64,000 nucleotides of DNA from Stenogyne calaminthoides (Eukaryota > Streptophyta > Magnoliopsida > Lamiales > Lamiaceae): assembly GCA_037126765.1 (NCBI GenBank), contig JBBCBC010000033.1, positions 14,646,085-14,710,084 of the forward strand. Direction: 5' to 3'. The notes beneath the pieces were generated by a model. That model searched no databases and was not told the DNA's origin. It was given only the letters and a program-made list of their open reading frames with translations. Position 1 is the first letter of the stretch. Every line of letters starts with the position of its first letter. Made by a program: the position numbers and the translations under genes. Below are positions 1-10,343 of this stretch, piece by piece.

Positions 1-1500
1 GCAACCGGGTTGGTGCCCCAAGGCAAATGAGACAAATCTCAAGATGGAGATGGGGACCAACAGGGGAGATGTTGAGAAGCGCCTCAAATTGAAAAGGAGA
101 CTTCGTTCTTGATCAACTCGATCTAGTCAACATCAGAATGTTGATAGTACTCTTCAGACTGAGGCGCAGCTGGAGACTGGAGCTCAGAATGAAGATGGAG
201 CTCAAGATGATCAGACAACACAGGAGGTACAGAAGATTCCTGAGATTGATCTCACTCCTCTGATAGAGAAACTTGAGAAGGTTGAGCCAATGATGATCAA
301 GATTGCTCAGATGGAAGAAACGTTGGCCAATCAAGCTCAAAAGATGGACGGTCTTAGTCACTCTTCAGAACTGGTGCAAATTCAAAACACTCTAACCACC
401 CAGATGACCTCCATGGAAAGAAAAGCTAAATGAGAAGTTTGGAGGGAGTCAAGGCCGAATTAAGTGATGAATCAAGGTAAACACCAGGAAAGTTCTGATT
501 TCCTAGAGGTGAAACTAGCAGAAAAGAATGAGGTGTTAATCAAGTCTGCTGTTGAGGAAATGAGCTCAATACTCATGACCAAGATGACAGAGATGTTCAA
601 AGAAGCACTCTCTGGCCAGTTTGCCCACTTATCTGAAGAATTTTCTGTGGCCAAGAACCATCTAAGGAGGCTGGAAGACGAACAAGATCGATATAGGGAG
701 AAATTACCGTGTAAGCAAAGAGCAATATCACATGGACACAAAGACTCTCCGTGCTTCTTCCAAGTTACGGTGCCAAGAAGGGGAAAAAGGAAGTCAAGAT
801 CTCGTAAAGTTCATGGCACGTACTTTGGAGAAGAAGGCTCGGAAAGATCTTTGAAATGTATAATCTAGCAAAAAGCCTTTAAAGAAGCTCTGAGCTCTTT
901 GAAAAGTTGAAGTTCGCCGGTAGAAAAACCTATCTACGCCGAAGTTTACGAAAGCAAGCTATGCTTGATGTTGCAAGAGAGAAACCGAAAAGTTAGAGCA
1001 AAGGTTGGAACAAGCCAGTCATTTCTTTCGCTTATGAAGAAGGAAAAGCCTTGGGCGTTGTTCAACCCGAAAGTAAACGTCAAAAGGCTTCTAAGCCAAT
1101 CCAGAAAAATTGATTCTCGATGATGAAGAAATAGAACAACCAAAGGGAATCGAGTCTCAACCTCGGAAGAAAGTCTTCAACACGAGAAATGCTCAAAGAC
1201 ACTCCAAGAAGAACAAGCTAAGAAAGTTCTTGCCGCCGGTCTCGAGAACGTCTGTGGATCGTAAAGAAGATAGACGAAGAGCGAAGCGAAGGAGTGATTT
1301 CGGGAAGTTTATGAGCAAGAGGAAAGGAACATCAAAAGCACTAAAGTGGCCCCACGTTGATAAATGGATGCCTATCAAACTCAACGATATGTGGGAAGAA
1401 GTCAAGAGGACCTTCGGTTCAATTATGATGTTCTCGAGGGAATGGAGAGGGGAAAGCTCGATCGAATGAAGCTTTCATTGAATACCTTCTTATCTTCTAT
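1..1500 (+). pseudogene. Env-like/coiled-coil ORF remnant, Copia element A
   Basis: This is the decayed region between pol and the 3' LTR of a Copia element, as in SIRE/Maximus-type elements with an extra env-like ORF. The longest open pieces are 464-868 and 1110-1469. They are charged and Lys/Glu/Arg-rich and look like a coiled coil (AEKNEVLIKSAVEEMSS). The same protein is encoded on the minus strand at 61064-61384, and the piece around 1340-1440 (a KWM-PI-NDMWEEVKRTF block) recurs at 60189-60530. Several stops and frameshifts break it. Function is unknown; calling it env-like rests on position and not on a recognised fusion protein. Confidence 0.6.
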
Positions 1501-2228
1501 CCAAAGTATCTACAGAGTGGATTAACTTTTGGATGAAGGAGAGGTACAGATAGTAGCCCTGGTCCATATTCCTATCCACCTCCAAAACTTGATAATGGCT
1601 TGGTAAATGAGAAGGCCATTACTCAAGAGATATCTTTGATCGGGTCACTGGGTTTAACAGAAACGGTCCGGATATCATCAAGGAAAGAAATGAGTCAAGA
1701 AGAGATTTTTTTGGAATGTTTGACACAGAGGTGCCGTGATGAAGTTGAGAATGAAGCAAACTAAAGAGCAGAAGATCAAGAGCCAAAATCGGATCAAGAT
1801 CAAGACTCGAGAAGATTTTGTAAACTTTATATTTTGTCTTTTTGATTTTGTTGATAAACTCATTGTAATATGTAACGGGATACCAATCATCAATGAAGAT
1901 TTATCATTATGCTCAAAAGATAATATCTCATTATCTTATTTACATGTATTTTATTTTGATATGCCTGAATGAATGTCTCTGAACTGATTGTATGATTGAT
2001 AAGGGAGAAACTGTTTAAGTATTTGGTAATGAACTAGTTAAAGAGATTCATTAATGAAGAAATTGCTGAATGATTAAACTATTGAGAAACTCTGAAATTT
2101 TTTAGAGATTCTCTGATTTAAGAAATTGTTGGGAGACAACCAATCTTGTAATAGGATAAACTGAAACCTGAGTATAGGTTATTTGTTTGTAACAAGATAG
2201 GTTTTGGCATCATCAAAAAGGGGGAAAT
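1500..2228 (+). other. Non-coding 3' internal region and polypurine tract of element A
   Basis: I see no coding sequence beyond short chance frames. The segment ends with a polypurine tract at 2215-2228 (AAAAAGGGGGAAAT) directly before the LTR start TGTTGGGA. A polypurine tract primes plus-strand cDNA synthesis. The identical tract lies on the minus strand at 59566-59579 next to the LTR of element E. Confidence 0.75.
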
Positions 2229-4188
2229 TGTTGGGAGATGAATTTTAATAAAGATTTATGATTTTGATTAGATCCCAAAACCCCTGAGTATGACATGTTC
2301 AGAATGATCTTGATAAGTTGAGTCAGGATTCAGTTTTTAATATTCAGGATGTTATCTGCAGAATGTATAGTCAGCAGATATAGTTCAGGATAATTACTGA
2401 AGACTCAGTAGGATACTGAGTAACTGAAGACTCAACGAGAAGACTCAAAGACATCGGTCAAGATAAACTACAAAGATTCGAAGACCACAAGACTCGAAAG
2501 ACCTCAAGACTCGTAAGACTCAAGATGCAAAGATCAAGACTAAGAAATCAAGATCAAGAATACTTAAGGCAAAGTAATTCTCAAGAATCGAGAATGTCTT
2601 GAATGCTCAAGATGAAACTCAATATTACGAGGCATTTCAATATATCTATCTGAAGGATGCAATACTGAGAAGATCGCGATTCCTTAGAAAGATAGATATC
2701 TGCCAAGACATTCAAATGCAGACAAAAGGAACTAAGTCAGAAGTGTTGTTAAGGTTATATCAAACTCAGAGTTTGTAACCAAAAAGAGCCGCTTGAAGGT
2801 GTCTACCTTTAACCGGAGACAAAAGTCAAAAAGAGAAAGACAACATCGTACCATCTTGACAATCGATAAAGGATGTGTGTCTCTGAAAAAAGGATGTCAG
2901 ATGTACAAAAGTTCTAGACTGCAAAAAGTGAAGACCGGCTACATGGAAGGCTATTGCCTAGAAAGTGTTAGGGAGTTTCAAACCCTAAATATAGCCGTTT
3001 TCACACACCACAAGAGGAAACTAACGGGCTTGTCTCTCCAACGGATAGTTTTCAAGAGTGACCTTGGTGTATGCCTATAAATACTGGTGACCCTCTACAT
3101 TGTAAGGTTACGGGAAATTTATACGCAACTTAAGAGCTCAAGCCTATTCTTGTAAAAGTTAAAAGCACTCGAAAAACTTAGAATTTCCCAAGTGCTTCAA
3201 TATTGAAGAGAGCTCACTATACTAAGCCTAGCTTGATAAGAATTATCCAAAGCTTAGTCGAGATATCCTAACCCTTTGCATTGTGCTTCATTGTAAAGGA
3301 TATCTCATCCTAGTTGGAAACCAACCAAGAAACCCCAAACCCTTGTGAAGGTAGTTGGAGTGTGTTTGTTGGTGAGAAGTGTTGTAAAGAGTTAGTAAAC
3401 TACACGGAGTAGTCAGAAAACTCTAGAGGAGAAGTTAGTAAGCTACAGGGGTAAGTCTAAAGCTTGTGTGTGATTGAGTAAGTAAACTACGGAGGTAGTC
3501 AGAAAGCTCAAGGTCGGGTTGAGTAAGTAAACTACGTGGAGTAGTCAGAAAACTCAGGGCCGAGTTGAGTAAGTAAACTACGAGGTAGTCAGAAAGCTCA
3601 TTGTTGATAGTGAATTTCTCTGAAGAGTCGGAGAGAGTGGACGTAGGAGCTTGAGTCTCTGAACCACTATAATTGTTGTGTTCTTTATTGCTTTCCTTAT
3701 CTGTGCTTATCTGTTGCATTGACTTGATTTTGAAAGCATACTTTTCACTGATATTCAGTTGGAATCAATCCACTGAAGTTGCATAAGTGAATCACAGCCT
3801 AATCACTATTTCATAAAGGGAAGGTTTTTCTGCAAAGCTTAAAACGAGTATAAACTAAGGGCCAAACCATTCCGCACAACTGAGTAGCTAGAACAGATAG
3901 TTACCAAACCAACGTTATTTTCTCGAGGGTTCAAGAAGTTAGTTATTTGATCCAAGCAACTCAGGATCTCTGACACTCAGGACTCAGTTGGGATTATCTG
4001 AGGTTTCGAAAAGCGGCTTCGGGATCACTGTCTCGATGAGACTTTGACTCGAAATGATCAGTGCTTCTCGAACCTAATCTTGAGATTATCTCGACCCAAG
4101 TCGACCTCGAAGAAAAAAGATTTAAAAACACTGAACACGTGTATTCCCCCCCATACACGTGTAAGACTCGTTTGCACCGGTACCAACA
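2229..4188 (+). repeat. 3' LTR of Copia element A (~1.96 kb)
   Basis: The LTR begins TGTTGGGAGATG after the polypurine tract and ends ACCAACA, giving the usual TG...CA ends with a TGTTGG/CCAACA inverted repeat. A TATA box (TATAAATA) lies at 3076-3083. A tandem array of five 43-46-bp units (TAAACTAC...GTAGTCAGAAA) occupies about 3391-3600. Homologous full-length LTRs occur at 50571-52638 (plus) and 57451-59565 (minus). The 5' LTR is outside the window, so the target duplication cannot be checked. Confidence 0.9.
3076..3083 (+). promoter_or_regulatory. TATA box of LTR A
   Basis: The sequence CCTATAAATAC sits roughly 1.1 kb before the LTR end. The same context occurs at 51519-51526 (LTR D) and on the minus strand at 58554-58561 (LTR E), which supports a conserved Pol II promoter marking the U3/R boundary. 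Confidence 0.65.
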
Positions 4189-4281
4189 TGTAGTTAACGT
4201 TGGGACGTCCAAAATGGAAATAGTGTAGTTAAGATTGGAACGGAAGGAGTATTTTATAAAAGAGTAACATTCCCGTGAATC
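4189..4281. repeat. Stowaway-like MITE end (fragment)
   Basis: Sequence after the LTR carries GGAACGGAAGGAGTA at about 4237-4251, which resembles the terminal inverted repeat of Stowaway/Mariner MITEs (CTCCCTCCGT in reverse). The other end is missing, probably removed or displaced by the LTR insertion. Confidence 0.4.
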
Positions 4282-4494
4282 AAGTCTATACATGAACTCT
4301 ATCACTTTTATGGGTAAAAACTATCACTGTTATGAATAAAAACTTTCACTGTTTAAAAATATAAAGCATTTTCTAAATAATGATAATTTTTTACATAACA
4401 GTGATAGTTTTTATGTATAACAGTGAGAGTTTTTACATAATTGTGATACTAAAAAAACCCTAGTTGACGGTGAACTCACGCTTTACACAAGTTT
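4282..4494. repeat. Palindromic MITE-like repeat, copy 1
   Basis: A ~210-bp AT-rich element built of short repeats of AACTATCACTGTTATG type on the left and their inverse (CATAACAGTGATAGTT) on the right, so it can fold into a long hairpin. A second copy in the same orientation lies at 10131-10343. Both end with GGTGAA...TTTCACACAAGTTTTT-like or GCTTTACACAAGTTTTT-like sequence. No clear target duplication was found. Confidence 0.65.
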
Positions 4495-6263
4495 TTGTCT
4501 TTATAAAATGCATTTGATGCACTCATGCATATTAATTTTGCCTCTATTTTATTGAAGATATATTGGTTTCGCTGATATTATGTTGCATAAATAGTGCTTC
4601 ACTCAAATTAGATCCATCTTTTAGATTTGCTCCAACAGGAATCCGCACGACGTCGTACGAGAGCTAAAATACATTGACGATGAGCAAGTGAGCAATACTC
4701 ATGGCGTCGATAAACAGCATCTCAATGTCTGTCTCCGACGACGACCCCGAGGACCCATAGAATCACATGCGGGTTCGGGCCCGCCGCAAGCGCAAGAAAT
4801 TCGGCCTGATAGGCATGCCCGATTTCACTCGCAAAATCCTCGCTAAACTCCTCAAATGGTTGCCCGCCCTGCTCCTCCTTTTCGCCGTCGCCGTCCTAAT
4901 TTACGAAGCTTTCGAAATTGGCAGCGGTGAGAACCGGAATCCGCCGCGGCCGGATACTCGGAGTAATGATGCTAAGCCGCAAGGGAATTTGAACAAGCTT
5001 GATCCCATTACCCGGGTTGTTGGTGGCGTTAGAGTGCGTGAGTTATACATGTTTTTTTTCTGTATTGCTGCAATGTGTTTTTAAACTTGGTGGAGATTTA
5101 TTGAGTTATATGTTTTTCAGGGAAAGTGGTAATGTGAATTGTGTTTTATCTCCTGACTAGTAATGTGCAAAGATTTGTGATTAGTTTACTTGTTTTGCTA
5201 TGATAAATAACATGAGATAATGGCTTCTTATTCTTACCATTTATATCCACCTGAGGATGTGAAGTTTGGCCTTATAATTGATGACTTATGAAACTTCTAA
5301 TAGGAATAGTTGATTTTGTAAGTTAAGTGCAAAAGGCCTCTCAGAGCATTTTTCCTGCGTCTTGAATGGAACGCCTAGGCATGGAATTGAAATGAGGAAG
5401 AGATGAGGATTAGGCTACTGTTTATAAGTTTCTGAAATGTAAAATCTAGATTGAGGTTTGAAAACATGTGGGAATGTTTGTTATTCAGTTTTTGGTGTTT
5501 CCCTAACATTTACGTGAAAGTTATTGACGTCTGGTGGGAATGCAATAGGTTAAATTCTAATGTATGATTAAGTTTCTAATTATCGTAAATATTATAAAGC
5601 GAACTTGTTAGTGACTTAGTGTATGATTATATTTTGGAATTATGTCAGGGTGTTTAAAGCTCCTACCTCCTGAAGAACTTGAGCATTTAAAAATTCCCAA
5701 TGATATGGACTCTAGAAGTCAAATAAAAGAGCTTGTGTATACCATGGATACTGATAAAGCTAGTAAAGACGGGTTGTTTAACTTATCCACAGTATATATG
5801 GAGGGTGCAAGATTTAATTTATTCACTGGAAACCAAACCCTCGAGCAGAGAGAGCAAAACTTTAAGGCAATGAATTGTATACCGCCCACCATTTTTTCCG
5901 TGTTTCTTATTTTAAGAATCTTAAGCCTGGGGTATGACATCTTATGTAATGAATATTCTATAAAACAATTAAAGTGCCTCTTTTTTTAGCATATGTTTAG
6001 TTACCTAAGTCACACTTTAATGCAGCCCAAGTCTTATTGCGTGATAGGTGACTGAAAGAGCAGAGGTTCACTGTGGTTTCTACTGTGAAACGGGAGGTTT
6101 TAGGGTTTCAGATGAAGAAAAAAGTTACATGAGAACTTGCAAAGTTGTGGTCTCCACGTGTGCATTTGGTGGTGGAGATGATCTTTATCAACCTATAGGA
6201 ATGTCGGAGATGTCACTTCATGAGGTTATAATTCTTCACGCGAAAACTTGTAGGATATTGTAC

Positions 6264-6520
6264 AATACTCACTCTGTTTCGTATTAATTGTCGTTTTAGC
6301 TATTTGTCCACAATTTTCATCCTAATTTACCCCCATTTATATCCCTAAAATATCTCTTATTTAATGAAGAGTATCTTTTTCCCTCACACCTTTAATTCTT
6401 CCACTCTCTCCCCTTAATTTGATTGAGGGTAAATAGGTCAAAATTTTATGTTCCTTAACTTTATACAGATTTTATTTGACTTATGCATAGTCGTAAATAA
6501 GATTTTGTTCATAAAATGGT
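6264..6520. repeat. Stowaway-like MITE remnant in intron 3
   Basis: TACTCACTCTGTTTCGTATT at 6264-6283 closely resembles the TA-flanked Stowaway terminal repeat, followed by the usual AATTGTCGTTTT. No matching inverted end is seen before exon 4, so the element is truncated or diverged; its right boundary is a guess. Confidence 0.45.
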
Positions 6521-7748
6521 ACAGGTTTGCTATGTGGCATTCTGGGATGAAGTTACTTTTGCAACACAAGAAGCACAGGGGAACAAAGTTAATGAACGGC
6601 ATTTTATTGGGATGTGGCGCGTTATAATTGTCAGGGATTTACCTTTCAGAGACCAAAGATTGAATGGTAAAATACCAAAGGTATGGAACTCTTAGGTTCC
6701 TATCCTCTACGGTTTCTGCAAGTCATAAAAATATAACGCAAGAATATGAGTAGCTCATATCATCTGGACCATAGAAAAAAAGAAGTGATTCTTACACTGT
6801 CTTTTAGATATGCTACGTACACTTAATATATGCATGCCTATATTTCAAGTTTTCATATGGCATATCTAATAGGTAAGAGTAGTTTCTTCCTGCTTCTAGA
6901 AGAGCAGAAATTTATGCTTGGAATGGTTAAAAAAAAAAAAAAGAAGACAAGAACGACATTAGAGTGCTATGCGTCTCGTAAGCTGTAAGAACTATTTTGT
7001 AAATATTGAGAAGCTTGTACACCATACGTGCATTTATATATTCATATGCATGCTTATATTTGGGGCTTTTTTTAAGGCTAAACTCAAGAGCACTTTTTTT
7101 AAGCCATGGCAGAGAAAGTAAAACTAAATTTGCTCTTCCTATCTAAACCATCTCATGGAAGCTAGGATAAACATTGTGAATCCCAAGTTATTTCTTAGGT
7201 CCAAAAAATCCACAAATATGCTTTCTACGTGTGGAGTTGCATCGATATCCTACCATATAAGTATATAACTAATTGCTGGCTACACCTCAATCAAATATGA
7301 CATTTGCTATAACAGTTATGTGTTTGCGTTAACATCTTAAATTGGTGGAAATTTATATTGCATTTTGAGAACTATTATGTGTTTATCCAGATGCTTCCCC
7401 ATCGTCTTTTTCCAAATGCTAGATATTCCATTTGGGTAGATTCAAAGTCTCAATTTAGGAGGGACACCCTGGGTGTGCTGGAGGCCTTACTCTGGGCTTC
7501 AAATGATGAACTCGCGATTTCTGAACATGGGGGCAGCAGCAGTGTGTATGATGAGGCAAAGGCTGTAGTCAAGAAGAATAAGGCCACTCCAGAGGAAGTA
7601 GAGGTTCAGTTGGCACAATATCGCCAGGATGGCTTTCCAGAGGATAAGAGATTCAATGGGAAGAAAGGTATTTGTTTTATACTATATTATGGTGATTATT
7701 TTTGGAACTGCAGTTAACAACCAAAGCTCTGACTAATGAATACACTTA

Positions 7749-8161
7749 GGGTATGTTTGGACTTGGGATATAGTGGATTTGAAATCTAGTAGATTGCAAA
7801 ATCCTGATAAATAATAATGGTGTGCGTTTGTTTCGATATTTAAGTAGTGTAGTAGGATTCAACTTTATGCAATGTGTAAGAGTGTGTGATGGTATATTAT
7901 TATATCATTGTTTGATTGTGCAATAATTAATGTGTTTAATTGGAAGTTGTAAAAGTGAGGAAAAAAGGTGTGAAAATTGATAAATAAAAGAATAGTGAGA
8001 ATGAAAAAGTATATTTTACATTAGTGTGATGGAAAAAATGGTATTGTGGGGTTTATAGGACTTGTTGGGGTCAAAAATCAGATTTTAAAATCCCAAAGTA
8101 GAACATTATTTAGATTTCGAAATCCAAAATCTGGTTTTCAAATCCCAAATCAAAAATACCC
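7749..8161. mobile_element. Tourist-type (PIF/Harbinger) MITE in intron 5
   Basis: A 413-bp element with imperfect terminal inverted repeats: GGGTATGTTTGGACTTGGGA at the left, and AAATCCCAAATCAAAAATAC then CC at the right. It is flanked on both sides by TTA (7746-7748 and 8162-8164), the target duplication typical of PIF/Harbinger elements. It has no coding capacity and lies wholly inside an intron of the DUF616 gene. Confidence 0.85.
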
Positions 8162-8599
8162 TTACAGTTAGTATGTCGTGAATGAAGTTAATTTTGTGTT
8201 GAGAACCTGTTTTTCTCCGGAATGGTTGTACTCTTCATATATTTTGCATCTCTGCTGCCATTTACATTTAAGTTCCTTCACAACAAGTGATGCAATATCT
8301 TAGTTGAGATGATGAATTCTTGCGTTTACTATTTTGAGTACAATGTGAACAAGGTTCTGATTATGTGTATGCAGCTCTGGCTGAGGCTTCCATAATTGTG
8401 AGGAAGCACACTGAAGCAACGAATTTGTTCATGTGTCTTTGGTTCAATGAGGCGGTTCGTTTCACTTAATCAACTAAGTTTCCCTTATGTTCTGTGGCGA
8501 CTCAAAGGGTTAGTTCACATCAATATCCCTGTTTGCACTAGAAAAGATCTCGTAAATAGTATGGGACATATACGCAAGGCAAAGCCTCTCACAAATTGA

Positions 8600-9103
8600 T
8601 TCTATTGGAATCCTACTGTGGAAAGGCATACCCATGGTTTCAAAGAGAAAAAGACAATATTTCTGTTTAGTTGTAATATTTTTTAGATATATGAGCTAGC
8701 TTTTATGTAGATTGGCAAAACATTTTTGTACTTTTTTCCCAGGCTCCCAGCTCAAAGACCCCACACCCTTTGTTTCTTTTCTTTGCTTATGTGATCTGAG
8801 GTGGAGGTGAAATTTCTGTAAATATGTTTGCTAGATTGCTTATATTGGAAAATGGCCATGTTTCTCTGGGATTTTCTGGGATTTTCTATTCTCCGTCTGC
8901 CTTTTCGAAAAGATTTAGCAGTTATATGAACATGAGTATTGATATGAAGGTTTTCTATAACTCCAATATCAGTACAAATTATTTATATTTTGTCACAAAT
9001 TATGTACAAGAAGATTATGCGTGAAAATTGGCTCCATAAAAAATCTAATGTTGAGCATCAATATATATATAGAGAGAGAGAGAAAGAAAGGGTCTCATTA
9101 CAC
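8600..9103. other. Intergenic spacer and probable 3' UTR of the DUF616 gene
   Basis: No coding sequence or RNA gene was recognised. The first few hundred bases are likely the 3' UTR. A short AT then AG microsatellite lies at 9061-9090. Confidence 0.5.
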
Positions 9104-9300
9104 CTTGGTACACGGTGCATTCATAGTGCATTTTAGAATCGTGGAATTTATTATAATGAAAAGTGCAATTTGTCTATATTGAATCGGGAAACTATTTTTT
9201 TCATATTAATAGTTGCATAGTTCAGTATAAATAAATTGCATTTTTTAACTAAATAAATTGCACGATTTTAAACTACACTATGAGTGCACGGCGCACCAAG
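9104..9300. mobile_element. MITE with ~40-bp terminal inverted repeats
   Basis: The left end CTTGGTACACGGTGCATTCA pairs imperfectly with the right end, which reads CTTGGTGCGCCGTGCACTCA on the opposite strand. The inverted similarity extends about 40 bp (to AATCGTG). The ~200-bp size and lack of ORF fit a MITE. No convincing target duplication was seen, so the superfamily is not assigned. Confidence 0.65.
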
Positions 9301-9575
9301 ATGCATACAACACTTAGCCATAGCCATATATACACACACTATATGAGCCCAATTGTGAGTTTCTTATTGCTTTTAGTCGGTCACCTTTTATCATCAGGTA
9401 TTCATTCAGCTTACATAAGAGAAGAAATGGGATAGGAGGATTAGGTGAAGAGCTAAAACAAGTGGATTAGGTTAACATAAGTTATAGATATGAACAAACA
9501 CACTCAAAATAGATACTATTAAAACGACCTTTTCAATATTAACAATCTCATAAAACACCACTCTTGGATCCAACG
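9301..9575 (+). promoter_or_regulatory. Upstream region of the dirigent gene
   Basis: About 275 bases of AT-rich sequence between the MITE and the ATG. No unambiguous TATA box was picked out. The promoter must lie here or extend into the MITE. Confidence 0.3.
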
Positions 9576-10091
9576 ATGCTGTCAAGAATCCTATACTGCA
9601 CTGCAGTTGTTTTAGCCACTGCTGCAGTTATCCTTCTAGCCTTATTCTCACCGCTACCCCGCCCTCACAGCCACCCCCGCCAGTCCCTATCCTTCTACAT
9701 CCAACAGCCCCAGGTGGACGGCGCCGCCACGCACCCGGTGGCTCCGGCGGCCTTGATCTTCCACCGGACACTCACCGAGGGCCCGGAGAACGAGTCCCGC
9801 ATGGTCGGAAAGGCGCAGGGTTTCATAATCCCGGTCGAGAGTTTCGCGCATTCGGCGTTCAACATTATTTATCTTACGTTTCATACGCATGAGTATTCGG
9901 GGAGTATCAGCGTAGAGGCCAAGAATTTAGAGCACAAGGAAAAGGAAGCGCTGAATGTTGTGGGTGGGACAGGGTCGTTTGCTTTTGCTCGTGGGGTTGC
10001 TGTGTTTGCAAGATTGACTAATTTGGAAGCATCTTATCATATAAAGCTGGACCTGGAATTTCCTAATGGATCGAGATCAATTCCAGGCTGA
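9576..10091 (+). CDS. Dirigent-family protein
   Basis: An intact 171-residue single-exon ORF. Dirigent proteins are secreted beta-barrels that steer stereoselective coupling of phenoxy radicals in lignan and lignin metabolism. The N terminus is a hydrophobic signal or anchor (ILYCTAVVLATAAVILLALF). The dirigent fold region follows: SLSFYIQQP, AALIFHRTLTEGPE, then the family's late motif LNVVGGTGSFAFARGVAVFA near residues 130-150, ending in a strand (ASYHIKLDLEFPN). Length is close to the family norm of about 180. The ATG at 9576 is used because the upstream in-frame codon at 9564 is TTG. The first half is markedly GC-richer than its surroundings. The gene is in the same orientation as the DUF616 gene and has no obvious functional link to it. 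Which dirigent subgroup it belongs to is not resolved. Confidence 0.8.
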   Translation: MLSRILYCTAVVLATAAVILLALFSPLPRPHSHPRQSLSFYIQQPQVDGAATHPVAPAALIFHRTLTEGPENESRMVGKAQGFIIPVESFAHSAFNIIYLTFHTHEYSGSISVEAKNLEHKEKEALNVVGGTGSFAFARGVAVFARLTNLEASYHIKLDLEFPNGSRSIPG

Positions 10092-10130
10092 GTTGCATCA
10101 TGCCCATAAATATTAATTTCTATAAATCAG

Positions 10131-10343
10131 GTCTATGCATAAACTCTATCACTTTTATAGGTAAAAATTATCACTGTTATGCACAAAAACTTTTACTGTT
10201 TAAAAAATAAAATATTTTCTAAACAGTGATTGTTTTTGTGCATAACAGTAATAATTTTTATGCATAACAGTGAGAGTTTTTGTACATAACTGTGATATTA
10301 AAAACATCGAGTTCACGGTGAATTCGGTTTCACACAAGTTTTT
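10131..10343. repeat. Palindromic MITE-like repeat, copy 2
   Basis: Same orientation and architecture as 4282-4494. It shares the CTATCACTTTTAT left part, the central inverted blocks around TATTTTCTAAA and the right end GTTCACGGTGAATTC...CACACAAGTTTTT. It begins only 40 bases after the dirigent stop codon, so it may lie within the transcript's 3' UTR. Confidence 0.65.

Larger units (their letters stand above)
4701..8599 (+). pseudogene. DUF616 / MUCI70-TOD1-like glycosyltransferase gene, six exons, damaged
   Basis: The encoded protein matches the plant DUF616 family (TOD1/MUCI70-like, Golgi type II membrane proteins; MUCI70 is implicated in pectin/mucilage synthesis). Exons inferred from splice consensus and frame: 4767-5037, 5649-5866, 6048-6224, 6525-6680, 7391-7667 and 8375-8466. 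A basic N terminus (MRVRARRKRKKFG) precedes one membrane anchor (LPALLLLFAVAVLIYEAF). Family blocks follow: GGVR-RCLKLLPPEELEHL, VHCGFY, CKVVVSTCAFGGGDDLYQPI, VRDLPFRDQRLNGKIPK, ARYSIWVDSKSQFRRD and SVYDEAKAVVKKNKATPEEVEVQL. An upstream ATG at 4701 in the same frame reads MASINSISMSVSDDDPEDP and then hits TAG at 4758-4760, so translation would have to start at 4767. In exon 6 the frame reaches TAA at 8467-8469 just after NEAVRF-T; about five bases seem lost, and the conserved tail (SFPYVLWRLK ... HIRKAKPL) continues in another frame to TGA at 8597-8599. Intron 2 has a GC donor. It may be a pseudogene, or a working gene with sequence errors. Confidence 0.85.

Noticed and set aside
9687..9890. 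Antisense ORF within the dirigent gene
   Set aside because: Shadow of the intact sense frame, in a GC-rich stretch where chance frames are long.
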